In this document: piece after piece, positions 6,595-12,923 of the stretch
How the letters are laid out: every line of letters begins with the position of its first letter
Position numbering within the stretch: position 1 is the stretch's first letter
DNA from: CAZRRV01 sp964406705
Lineage (GTDB): Bacteria; Bacillota; Clostridia; Oscillospirales; Acutalibacteraceae
Length of the DNA: 12,923 nt
Assembly (NCBI GenBank): GCA_964406705.1
Contig: CAYOSS010000052.1
Location: 1-12,923, forward strand
Reading direction: 5' to 3'
Made by a program: the position numbers and the translations under genes
The notes under the pieces: generated by a model
Told to the model about the DNA's origin: nothing
Databases searched by the model: none
What the model saw: only the letters and a program-made list of their open reading frames with translations

Positions 6595-6905
6595 ACCGCG
6601 CGGCGGTTACGCTTAAGTCGACCCGTTACTGCAACCGCGCGAGGGTTGCGCTTAAGTCGACCCCTCACGGCACCGCGTGACGGTCCCCCGCGAGGGTTAC
6701 GCTTAAATCGACCCCTCACGGCACCGCGTGACGCTCCCCGCAAGGGTTACACTTAAATCGACCCGATACTGCAACCGCGCGACAGTCACGCTTACGGCGA
6801 CCCAGTACTACAGCCGCGCGACGCTCCTCCGCAACGGTTACGACTAAGGCGACCCGTTACTGCAACCGCGCGAGGGTCCCCCGTGAGGGTCGCGCTTACA
6901 GTGTT
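6595..6905. repeat. 39/51-bp hairpin repeats downstream of rpmA
   Basis: The core GCTTAAGTCGACCC, or a variant of it, recurs at 6611, 6650, 6701, 6751, 6790 and 6842, with a final partial copy near 6894. Spacings fall into two classes, about 39 bp and about 51 bp, depending on whether a C-rich block of roughly 12 bp is present. Many units can form a short hairpin, for example GCAACC/GGTTGC or TCACG/CGTGA, so the arms differ while pairing is kept. The block is on the 3' side of rpmA and before the intrinsic terminator, so it is probably transcribed as a 3' untranslated region. Confidence 0.85.
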
Positions 6906-6947
6906 ACCGCGCGGCGGACGGCTGCCCGCGTGGCGCGGCGGACCCCG

Positions 6948-7226
6948 CTACTCCGCGTAGACGCTGACCTTCTTGCGGTCGCGACCCAGCCGCTCGAACT
7001 TCACCCGACCGCTCACGAGGGCGTAGAGGGTGTCGTCGGAACCGAGCCCCACGTTCTCGCCCGGATGAATGTGGGTGCCGCGCTGGCGCACTATGATGTT
7101 CCCCGCGGGGACGAACTGCCCGTCCGCGCGCTTCACTCCCAGCCGCTTGGACTCGCTGTCGCGCCCGTTCTTGGTGGAGCCCATTCCCTTCTTATGAGCG
7201 AAGAGCTGCAGATTTATTTTAAGCAT
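6948..7226 (-). CDS. rpmA: 50S ribosomal protein L27 (with Prp-cleaved N-terminal extension)
   Basis: This 92-residue large-subunit protein reaches the peptidyl-transferase centre with its N-terminal tail. Family features are AHKKGMGSTKNGRDS (10-24), RLGVKRADGQ and the RQRGTHIHPGENVG segment in the middle. It begins with the Bacillota-type extension MLKINLQLF, which must be removed by Prp before L27 can work; cleavage is expected between F9 and A10 by analogy with Staphylococcus. The usual FF before the cut is LF here. GGAGG at 7236-7240, inside the last codons of prp, serves as ribosome binding site, and the gene starts 4 nt after the prp stop, so the two are co-translated. Confidence 0.97.
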   Translation of the reverse strand: MLKINLQLFAHKKGMGSTKNGRDSESKRLGVKRADGQFVPAGNIIVRQRGTHIHPGENVGLGSDDTLYALVSGRVKFERLGRDRKKVSVYAE

Positions 7227-7230
7227 AATA

Positions 7231-7548
7231 TTAGACCTCCGATAACAGCTTAATTCTACCCTTGTATTCTTCCGCCAACTGCTGCATATGCAGCCAAAAG
7301 CCCTCCAACACCGCCTGAGACGCCTCCACCCGCGACGTCAGCCGCAGCCGCAGGAAGCCGTCGTCCGCCTCGACCTCGGCGTCCGCGCCCACCACCTCGG
7401 TGAGCGTGTTCGCCGTCATATACGCGGCGGAGGAGACGGCGGAGCAGATTATCATCCCCGTCTCGTCCCCGGCGTCGGCGGTGGCGTGCCCGCGCACCTC
7501 GAAGCCGGTGATGTCGTCCTCTTCGTAGAAGAACCGGGCGGTGATCAT
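7231..7548 (-). CDS. prp: Ribosomal-processing cysteine protease Prp
   Basis: This 105-residue protein of the YsxB/Prp family (about 105-110 residues is typical) is the cysteine protease that removes the N-terminal extension of L27. The catalytic pair is visible as H21 in FEVRGHA and C35 in GMIICSAVS, the family's GHA and IICxAVS motifs. The gene lies between rplU (7-nt gap) and rpmA (4-nt gap), the standard Bacillota order, with its substrate as the next gene. No strong ribosome binding site precedes the ATG; coupling to rplU translation is likely. Confidence 0.95.
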   Translation of the reverse strand: MITARFFYEEDDITGFEVRGHATADAGDETGMIICSAVSSAAYMTANTLTEVVGADAEVEADDGFLRLRLTSRVEASQAVLEGFWLHMQQLAEEYKGRIKLLSEV

Positions 7549-7555
7549 ACGCCTG

Positions 7556-7966
7556 TTATTCGGCGCCGCCGGCGGGCTCGGTCCCGGCTTCCCCGGCGGG
7601 CTCAGTCGGCTCGGTCGGTTGGACCGGCTCGGGGGGAGCGGTTTCCAAGTCCCCCGCGTGGCCCACGGCGGTGATCTTCACCTTGCTGTAGGGCTGCCTG
7701 TGGCCCTTCTTGCGGGCGCTCCCCTTTTTGGGCTTGTAGGTGAAGACGGTGATCTTTTTGCCCTTGCCGGTTTTAAGAACCTCGGCGGCGACTTCCGCGC
7801 CCTCGATGTAAGGAGCACCCACCTCGATCCCGCCGTCGGTCTCGAGAGCCAGGACCTCGCCGAAGGTGACCGTCTCGCCCTCCGAGTAGGGGAGCTTCTC
7901 GATGTAAATCTCGTCTCCCGGCCGGACGCGGTACTGTTTACCGCCCGTTGCGAATACTGCGAACAT
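7556..7966 (-). CDS. rplU: 50S ribosomal protein L21 with extended C-terminal tail
   Basis: This 136-residue large-subunit protein binds 23S rRNA. It begins MFAVFATGGKQYRV and carries the family signature KKGSARKKGHRQPYSKVKI at 80-98. The start at 7966 is chosen because this N-terminus is the conserved one; a frame open further upstream would run into the leader. The usual protein ends near residue 103; here about 33 extra residues form a Pro/Glu/Thr-rich acidic tail with PTEPTEPAG-like repetition. Similar low-complexity tails occur in some relatives, but its role is unknown. It is the first gene of the rplU-prp-rpmA operon. Confidence 0.96.
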   Translation of the reverse strand: MFAVFATGGKQYRVRPGDEIYIEKLPYSEGETVTFGEVLALETDGGIEVGAPYIEGAEVAAEVLKTGKGKKITVFTYKPKKGSARKKGHRQPYSKVKITAVGHAGDLETAPPEPVQPTEPTEPAGEAGTEPAGGAE

Positions 7967-8051
7967 AAGCTTTCTACCACCCTGCAAATAGGACTCGCTG
8001 CCGCCGGGCGGGGCTCGGCGCCCGCTTCGAATAAGCCCCCGGCAAGCGGTA
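7967..8051 (-). promoter_or_regulatory. 5' leader of the rplU operon, possible L21 autoregulatory leader
   Basis: The leader is about 85 nt between the predicted start of transcription and the rplU ATG. It can fold into a long GC-rich hairpin: GCCG (8043-8040 side) and GGGGCT pair with AGCCCC and CGGC across 8003-8043. L21 operons of Bacillota often carry a leader for feedback by L21; the location fits, but I did not match the known consensus. GGTGG lies about 11 nt before the start. Confidence 0.4.
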
Positions 8052-8057
8052 AAGTGT

Positions 8058-8086
8058 ATTATACCGCGAGACCGGCGGGTTGTCAA
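8058..8086 (-). promoter_or_regulatory. Consensus sigma-A promoter of rplU-prp-rpmA
   Basis: On the minus strand a perfect TTGACA (8086-8081) and a perfect TATAAT (8063-8058) are separated by 17 bp. This is a full-strength housekeeping promoter, as expected for ribosomal proteins. Confidence 0.93.
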
Positions 8087-8119
8087 GCATTTTTTGGGGG
8101 GCGAGGGGGAGCGCGCCGG

Positions 8120-9245
8120 GTCCGTGCCGACATCGGGCTATCGTTTAAGCCGGTACCTCCGGGCGAGAGCCTGAGACCGCGCAGCTCGGGATTGCGCTGC
8201 CCTCTGACCGTTCAAGACGCTGCTGCCCGCCGCCCGCTGACCGCGCCGCCCGCTGACCGTCAAAGCTTGCGTTGTCTCTCGATCGTGGAAATCCGCGCGG
8301 TCCGCCGACCTTTCGGCGTCTTTGCTCGCCGCCCGGCGGCGTTCCCATACTGACTCCGGGTTTCAGTTTAAGCCTTTGCCCGCCGCCCGGGGAGGGGTTC
8401 CCGCGCGGGCAGCGGGTCATTGTTTAAGTCGGTATCTTCGGGCGCGCGCCTGAGACCGCGCCGCCCTCCGACCGCGCAGCCCGCCGACCTCTCGGCGTCT
8501 TTGCCCTCCGCCCGGGGAGGGGTTCCCGCGTGGGCAGCGGGTCATTGTTTAAGCCGGTACCCCCGTGCGGCTATCTGGGATCGCGCCGTCTGTGATCACG
8601 CAGCCCGCTGACCGCGCCGCCCGCTGACCGTCAAAGCCTGCGTTGCCTCTCGATCGTGGAAATCCGCGCGGTCCGCCGACCTTTCGGCGTCTTTGCTCGC
8701 CGCCCGGCGGCGTTCCCATACTGACTCCGGGCTATCGTTTAAGCCGGCACCCTCGGGCGACTACTCGGGACTGCGGAGCCCCCTGATTGCCTAAACCCGG
8801 TGCCGCCCGCCGTCCTCTGGGCGGTCCTGACTGCCGCCCGGGGAGGGGTTCCCGCGCGGGCACCGGGTCATCGGTTAAGCGTGCGCAGAGTGACCGTCCG
8901 GGATTGCGCAGCCCGCTGATCGCTCAAGATACTGCTACCCGACGTCCTCCGACCGCGCCGCCCCCCCAGATTGCTCAAACCGGCGAGCCCACCGTTCTCT
9001 CGGTGTTCTTGCCCGCCGCCCGGGGAGGGGTTCCCGCGCGGGCAGCGGGTCATTGTTTAAGCCGGTATCTCCGGGCGCGCGCCTGAGACCGCGCAGCCCG
9101 GGATTGCGCAGCCCGGGACCGCGCAGCCCGCTGATCGCTCAAGATACTGCTGCCTGCCGCCCGCTGATTGCGCAGCCCGCTGACCGCTTAAACCCGGCGC
9201 CGCTCTCTGACCCCTTGGCGGTCCTGACTGCCGCCCGGAGGCGCA
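8120..9245. repeat. Mosaic repeat region upstream of the rplU promoter
   Basis: More than 1.1 kb has no credible gene and is built from reused modules. Module 1, GTTTAAGC with a CCGG(T/C)A(C/T)C follow-up, appears at 8143, 8366, 8422, 8547, 8737, 8874 and 9055 with variation. Module 2, a 38-bp GC-rich hairpin around CCCGGGGAGGGGTTCCCGCG, appears at 8379-8416, 8504-8541, about 8831-8867 and 9012-9049, with a truncated end near 9230. Module 3 comprises short strings such as GCCCGCTGACCGC and GATTGCGCAGCCCG in many copies. The order varies, so this is shuffled rather than simply tandem. On the minus strand it would be the trailer of the GH27/zinc-ribbon operon. Confidence 0.88.
8232..8360. repeat. 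129-bp near-identical direct repeat, copy 1 (copy 2 at 8603-8731)
   Basis: The two segments are offset by 371 bp and show only two mismatches by eye, both T to C (within GCTTGCGTTGTCTCTC of copy 1). They run from GCCCGCTGACCGCG to TGACTCCGGG. This is a recent duplication inside the mosaic region. Confidence 0.92.
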
Positions 9246-9248
9246 CCT

Positions 9249-9458
9249 TTACGCCTTGGGCGTCTCCGGGGGGAAGAGCCCGCACCCCTCGGCCTTGAAG
9301 CGGGCTATCAGCGCCTCAATTTTCTCCTCCGTGACGCCGAAGTAACGCGAGAGGCAGCCGAGGCAGAAGAACTCCGTGACCCCCCGCGAGATCAGCTTGC
9401 GGTTCGCGCCGATCTCGTCCCCGGTGAGGAGTCTCCCGCACTCCCGGCAGACGGTCAC
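9249..9458 (-). CDS. Small zinc-ribbon protein, translationally coupled to GH27
   Basis: This 69-residue conserved-type hypothetical protein has two CxxC pairs, CREC (residues 4-7) and CLGC (near 32-35), that should bind one zinc ion, followed by a helix rich in Glu, Lys and Ala (about 42-56) and the ending GCGLFPPETPKA. Small clostridial proteins of this pattern (CxxC, DEIG, R-K-ISRG, FxCxxCL, Y) are familiar, but no function is known to me. The start is GTG at 9458: its GTGA overlaps the TGA stop of the upstream GH27 gene by 4 nt, which implies translational coupling. A longer frame from 9629 lies antisense-free but within the GH27 coding region in another frame and is not credible. Confidence 0.8.
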   Translation of the reverse strand: MTVCRECGRLLTGDEIGANRKLISRGVTEFFCLGCLSRYFGVTEEKIEALIARFKAEGCGLFPPETPKA

Positions 9459-10612
9459 CGCGCGTCCACGACCTTCGCCCTGTAGAGTTTGCAGGAGTGG
9501 GGAGCGAGCCCCGCGAAGGTGGCGACGCCGTTTTTCACGGTGTATTCCTCGCCCGTCCAAAGCTCCGTCATCTTGAGGGTTTTGCCGGTGCTTTCCGGCA
9601 GTCCTATAACCTCTAACGAGAGGTGGCACTGGTGGGGGGAGGGGGGGTTATCGCTCAGGTTGAACACCCCGACGGCCAAGTCCCCGCCGTCAAGCAGGCG
9701 GACGTAAATCGGGTACTCGGCGTAGTCCGGCTCCCAGGAGTAGGCGAGGTTGGCGTTGTAGGCGAGGTTGTAGGCGGGGTCCTGATTGATGGCGAGAACG
9801 TCCTCGTTGGTGAGGATAGCGAGGGACTCCTCGTCGATGTTCCTCACGTCGCAGCCTATCATCAGGGGCGAGCCGAGCAGCGACCAGAGCGAGAAGTGCA
9901 GCCGGTACTCGTCGTCGGTGCAGCCGGCTATGCCCACTTTCCCGCCGCCGCGGATGCCCACTATCAGCATATCCATATCCGGGAAGCGGTTGATACCCCC
10001 GTAGGCTATGCTCCTCCCCACCTTGTGGGCGAGGGTGCGTATCGACTGCCAGGAGTCCCCGATATCCTCCGAGGTGCGCCACATAGCCGCCCCCACCTGG
10101 CCTATCCACTCGCGCGAGGTTTCCGGCTCCACCGAGCAGACGGAGAAGAGGATATCCCTCCCGCAGTTTGCGATGGCCGCCGACATCCTTTTGTAGAGTA
10201 TATCCGGGGGGATCATCTTTTCGCGGTAGCAGAAGTCGTATTTTAAGAAGTCCACTCCCCATTCGGCGAAGCTCGCGGCGTCGGTGAACTCGTGCTCGTA
10301 GCTGCCCGGGAACCCCGCGCAGGTGAGCGTGCCGCCGCAGCTGTATATCCCGAACTTGAGGCCCTTCGAGTGCACGTAATCCGCCAAGTACTTTATCCCG
10401 TGGGGGAACTTTTCCGGGTCGGGGACAAGTTTCCCGTCCGCCGAGCGCTCCCTCGAGGCCCAGCAGTCGTCTATCACAAGGGTGTCGTAGCCGTGGGCTG
10501 ACAGTCCTTTCGAGACCATCGCGTCCGCGGACTGCATTATAAGCTCCTCGTTTATGGAGCCGGTGAACGTGTTCCAGGTGTTCCAACCCATCGGGGGTTT
10601 TAACGCTACCAT
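9455..10612 (-). CDS. GH27 glycoside hydrolase, copy 1 (alpha-galactosidase-like)
   Basis: This 385-residue TIM-barrel glycosidase of family GH27 probably hydrolyses terminal alpha-galactosides with retention of configuration. Family marks are PPMGWNTWNTF (6-16), the sugar-pocket DDCW (48-51), the nucleophile D126 in LKYDFC, the acid/base D183 in WRTSEDI, and SPLMIGCDVR (248-257). A beta-sandwich C-terminal domain follows. There is no signal peptide, so it is cytoplasmic. At the end of barrel strand 5 it reads C159-S-V-E, where copy 2 reads C-S-W-G; the family usually has a tryptophan at this point, so its substrate may differ. GAAAGGAG lies 9 nt before the ATG. It is the second gene of the operon after copy 2, with a 134-bp gap, and its TGA overlaps the next start. 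Beta-L-arabinopyranosidase is an alternative specificity. Confidence 0.92.
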   Translation of the reverse strand: MVALKPPMGWNTWNTFTGSINEELIMQSADAMVSKGLSAHGYDTLVIDDCWASRERSADGKLVPDPEKFPHGIKYLADYVHSKGLKFGIYSCGGTLTCAGFPGSYEHEFTDAASFAEWGVDFLKYDFCYREKMIPPDILYKRMSAAIANCGRDILFSVCSVEPETSREWIGQVGAAMWRTSEDIGDSWQSIRTLAHKVGRSIAYGGINRFPDMDMLIVGIRGGGKVGIAGCTDDEYRLHFSLWSLLGSPLMIGCDVRNIDEESLAILTNEDVLAINQDPAYNLAYNANLAYSWEPDYAEYPIYVRLLDGGDLAVGVFNLSDNPPSPHQCHLSLEVIGLPESTGKTLKMTELWTGEEYTVKNGVATFAGLAPHSCKLYRAKVVDAR

Positions 10613-10746
10613 AATATACCGCTCCTTTCTTGGGGGGGGGCGCCGCGCTTGCCGGAGTTTGCCGCCCGCCCCCGCTTATAGCCTGCCGCCTGAGAATGCC
10701 GCGCGATGAGCGGAACCGTTTACGGCGCCGCCCCGCTTTTCCGCCT

Positions 10747-11901
10747 TTACGCGTCCACGACCTTCGCCCTGTAGAGTTTGCAGGAGTGGGGAGCGAGCCC
10801 CCCGAAGAGCATAATCCCGTTCTTTACGGTGAACTCCTCGCCCGTCCAAAGCTCCTTGGCGCGGAGCGTCTTGCCGGTGCTTTCGGGCAGCCCGATGCGC
10901 TCCAAGGGCAGGTTCGACTGGAAGGAGTTCAGCTCCTGGTCGCGGAAGTTGAACGCGCCAATGGCAAAGTCCCCGTTATCGAGGAGCCGGACGTAGACCG
11001 GGTTCAGATCCGTGTCCTTCTCCCAGGGGTCGGGGAAGTTGGCGTCGTAGGGGAGCCAGTAGGCCGGATCCTGATTTACGGCGATAACGTCCTTGTTGGT
11101 GAGAATGGCGCGCGAGGCGTCGTCCATCTCGCGTATGTCGCAGCCTATCATCAGGGGCGAGCCGAGCAGGGACCAGAGGGAGAAGTGCAGCCGGTACTCG
11201 TCGTCGGTGCAGCCCGCGACCCCCACGTGCCCGTTGCCGTGCATACCCACTATAAGCATATCCATATCGGGGAAGCGGTTGATCCCCCCGAAGGCAATGT
11301 TCTTCTTAGCCTCCATAGAGAGGTCGAACAGCGACTTCCAGGAGTCAACTATGTCCCCCGTGGTGCGCCACATAGTCGCCCCAGTCTGGCCTATCCACTC
11401 GCGCGTGTTGTCCGCGCCCCAGGAGCAGGCGGAGAAGAGGATATCCCGCCCGCAGTTGGCGAGGGCGTTCGCCATTCTCTTATAAAGGATGTCCCCGGGG
11501 ATAAACTTGGTGCGGTAGCAGAAGTCGTATTTTAGGAAGTCGACGCCCCACTCCGCGAAGCTCGCCGCGTCGGTGAACTCGTGATCGTAGCTGCTGGGGT
11601 AGCCCGCGCAGGTGAGCATCCCCGCGCAGCTGTACATCCCGAATTTAAGCCCTTTGGAGTGCACGTAATCCGCGACGTACTTCATCCCGTGGGGGAACTT
11701 TTCCGGGTCGGGGACAAGCTTACCCTCGGGCGAGCGCTCACGGAGCGCCCAGCAGTCGTCTATCACCACGGTGTCGTAGCCGTACCCGACAAGCCCCGAG
11801 TCGACCAAGACGTCCGCCGAGCGCGTTATCAGCTCCTCGTTGATGTTCTCTCCGAACGTGTTCCAGGTGTTCCAGCCCATCGGGGGTTTTAACGCTACCA
11901 T
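10747..11901 (-). CDS. GH27 glycoside hydrolase, copy 2 (alpha-galactosidase-like)
   Basis: This 384-residue paralogue of the downstream GH27 gene has the same start (MVALKPPMGWNTWNTF) and the same catalytic positions: nucleophile D126 in LKYDFC and acid/base D183 in WRTTGDI. It keeps the C159-S-W-G motif usual for the family, so it looks like the more conventional enzyme. It has no signal peptide; substrates probably enter by a transporter not present in this window. It is the first gene after a consensus promoter, with a leader of about 50 nt and GAGAGGG about 9 nt before the ATG. Blocks of near-identical DNA at both gene ends (10569-10614 with 11858-11903; 9461-9512 with 10750-10801) point to tandem duplication, possibly with gene conversion. 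Confidence 0.92.
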   Translation of the reverse strand: MVALKPPMGWNTWNTFGENINEELITRSADVLVDSGLVGYGYDTVVIDDCWALRERSPEGKLVPDPEKFPHGMKYVADYVHSKGLKFGMYSCAGMLTCAGYPSSYDHEFTDAASFAEWGVDFLKYDFCYRTKFIPGDILYKRMANALANCGRDILFSACSWGADNTREWIGQTGATMWRTTGDIVDSWKSLFDLSMEAKKNIAFGGINRFPDMDMLIVGMHGNGHVGVAGCTDDEYRLHFSLWSLLGSPLMIGCDIREMDDASRAILTNKDVIAVNQDPAYWLPYDANFPDPWEKDTDLNPVYVRLLDNGDFAIGAFNFRDQELNSFQSNLPLERIGLPESTGKTLRAKELWTGEEFTVKNGIMLFGGLAPHSCKLYRAKVVDA

Positions 11902-11960
11902 AAAATCAGCCCTCTCAACAGTGATTGTCCCGCGCCGCCGGGGAAACTCTTTACCCGCTT

Positions 11961-11989
11961 ATTATACCAATCCCGCCCGGCGTAGTCAA
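11961..11989 (-). promoter_or_regulatory. Sigma-A promoter of the GH27 operon
   Basis: On the minus strand TTGACT (11989-11984) and TATAAT (11966-11961) are 17 bp apart. Transcription should begin near 11954. I see no clear operator palindrome or cre-like site around it. Confidence 0.88.
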
Positions 11990-12089
11990 GGGGTTTCGGT
12001 AGGAAAATATCGGCGGGGCGCGTCCCCCCTAAACAGCGTTCAGCCCCGCCGGGGGACCGACGGGGCCGAGCTTCGGTTGCAGAGTGCCG

Positions 12090-12923
12090 CTACGCGGCGA
12101 GACCGGGTTTAACCCACTTGTCTTTCGGCTTCGCGCCGTCTATCGTGATATTGGCGTTGTAGGCATACTTACCCGCGAAGAGATAATATTTTCCGCTGTA
12201 GCTTTCCTTCGCATATTCGGAGTTAAATTTGTCCCCTGTCGAGGTGAATGTCAAATTCTGCTTCTCAAAAGTGACATACGAATAGCCCTCAAAGGTATTA
12301 CCTTTAGAAATCCAGTTTGTATATGCCGCGATTTTACATTTGACGGTGCAATTTTCCATTAAGACGCCTTGACCGATTACCGGAACCGAAGCGGAACCGC
12401 CTCCGATCATAATTCCTATTGAGGAAGCTTGGAAATCGCACCCGCGCAGGGTAACGTGTCCGTCTACGGTGCCGTTCGTTAAGCTAATCGGTACATCCAC
12501 GTCGGCGCCGAATGTGCAGTCTTCAATAAGGAGTTCGCCGGTAATTCCTTTGCCTGTGCTGTATATTCCGTTCCCGGATATGAAATCGCAGCCGCGAACG
12601 GTCGCGCTTCCCTCAACCGTAACATTCTTCAGATTGCCCCCCGTCGAGCGGGCGTCCGCAAACTCGCAGTTTTCAACCGTCGCGCCATTGGAGAGCTTAA
12701 CTTGCGGCGGAGTTGGGGCAGATATATCTTTGTAGTCCACTTTCTCGAACTTCAAGTCGGATAAAGTCCCGCCGGAGGAGGAAACGGCTTTATCCGCGAC
12801 GTCGATCACCGTCTCGAGACCGCCGTCCTCGCCGCGCTTGCCCTGCACATCCACACCGGACTGCAGCCCCGAAAAGTCGTCGGCGTCGTAGCTGCCGGGC
12901 AGCATATCGATCAGGTCGCCCTC
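12090..12923 (-). CDS. Right-handed parallel beta-helix protein, C-terminal part (start outside window)
   Basis: The frame is open from the right edge to TAG at 12092-12090, giving about 277 visible residues. From the first visible Met (12905), a pattern of the type (E/R)-(N/G/D)-C-(E/D/T)-(F/V) recurs at C80, C106, C130, C156 and C186. The spacing is 24-30 residues, the length of one coil of a right-handed parallel beta-helix, with hydrophobic xVxLxG-type strands between. Such domains occur in secreted polysaccharide lyases and surface adhesins; no catalytic residues can be assigned. The last 75 residues are rich in Tyr, Lys and Asn and probably form an end cap. The DNA is clearly less GC-rich than its neighbours, with more A and T at third positions. 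No anchor or sorting signal is seen at the C-terminus, which ends KPGLAA. Confidence 0.7.
   Translation of the reverse strand, partial: EGDLIDMLPGSYDADDFSGLQSGVDVQGKRGEDGGLETVIDVADKAVSSSGGTLSDLKFEKVDYKDISAPTPPQVKLSNGATVENCEFADARSTGGNLKNVTVEGSATVRGCDFISGNGIYSTGKGITGELLIEDCTFGADVDVPISLTNGTVDGHVTLRGCDFQASSIGIMIGGGSASVPVIGQGVLMENCTVKCKIAAYTNWISKGNTFEGYSYVTFEKQNLTFTSTGDKFNSEYAKESYSGKYYLFAGKYAYNANITIDGAKPKDKWVKPGLAA

Noticed and set aside
7967..7990. T-box riboswitch, because of GGGTGG near the rplU start
   Set aside because: There is no specifier stem, no full antiterminator motif and no terminator, and the gene is a ribosomal protein.
8145..9298. Several frames in the mosaic repeat region
   Set aside because: They share peptide strings such as MTRCPRGNPSPGGGQ because of the repeated 38-bp module, not because of homology.
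9623..11535. Long + strand frames opposite the two GH27 genes (207 and 301 codons)
   Set aside because: They are mirror frames caused by strong GC bias at third positions; the minus strand carries the complete catalytic motifs.
12000..12080. Terminator of the beta-helix gene
   Set aside because: A GCCCCG/CGGGGC stem can form, but no T-tract follows on the minus strand.

Overview
The window is a GC-rich bacterial chromosome fragment, most likely from a Clostridia-type Bacillota and probably an assembled metagenome, since it contains a run of exactly 100 N. The assignment rests on the order rplU-prp-rpmA-obgE, the L27 N-terminal extension paired with its Prp protease, a DnaC/DnaI-like ATPase gene, strong sigma-A type promoters and AAAGGAG-type ribosome binding sites. 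No database search was possible, so this is inference from family knowledge.

Layout. At the left edge, the acidic repeat-bearing tail of one protein (2-247) is followed by a DnaC-like helicase-loader ATPase (293-1126), both on the + strand. A minisatellite (about 1128-2094, interrupted by the N gap) fills the space up to a convergent membrane acyltransferase (2026-3054, -). Next come 31-bp tandem repeats and a tRNA-Gly(UCC) with its own promoter and terminator (3266-3457, -). A gene-free block of about 1.5 kb (3458-5001) is dominated by a large imperfect inverted repeat (3720-4740). The ribosome-assembly cluster follows, all on -: rplU, prp and rpmA from one consensus promoter at 8058-8086, then a 700-bp repeat-rich gap, then obgE (5002-6249). 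A second repeat-filled block (about 8120-9245) precedes an operon of two tandem GH27 glycosidases and a small zinc-ribbon protein (9249-11901, -) driven by a consensus promoter at 11961-11989. The right edge holds the C-terminal part of a parallel beta-helix protein (12090 to beyond 12923, -).

How the genes fit together. Prp removes the N-terminal extension of its neighbour L27, and L21, L27 and Obg all act on the large ribosomal subunit. The two GH27 enzymes are tandem duplicates, probably cytoplasmic alpha-galactosidase-like enzymes, and the zinc-ribbon gene is coupled to them by a 4-nt stop/start overlap.

Most unusual point. Every long intergenic stretch is filled by a different, apparently private family of GC-rich tandem or inverted repeats, and most units can form hairpins. 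One family carries the 3' end of the neighbouring acyltransferase gene joined to an internal piece of the same gene. I see no transposase, reverse transcriptase or CRISPR machinery that would explain them.
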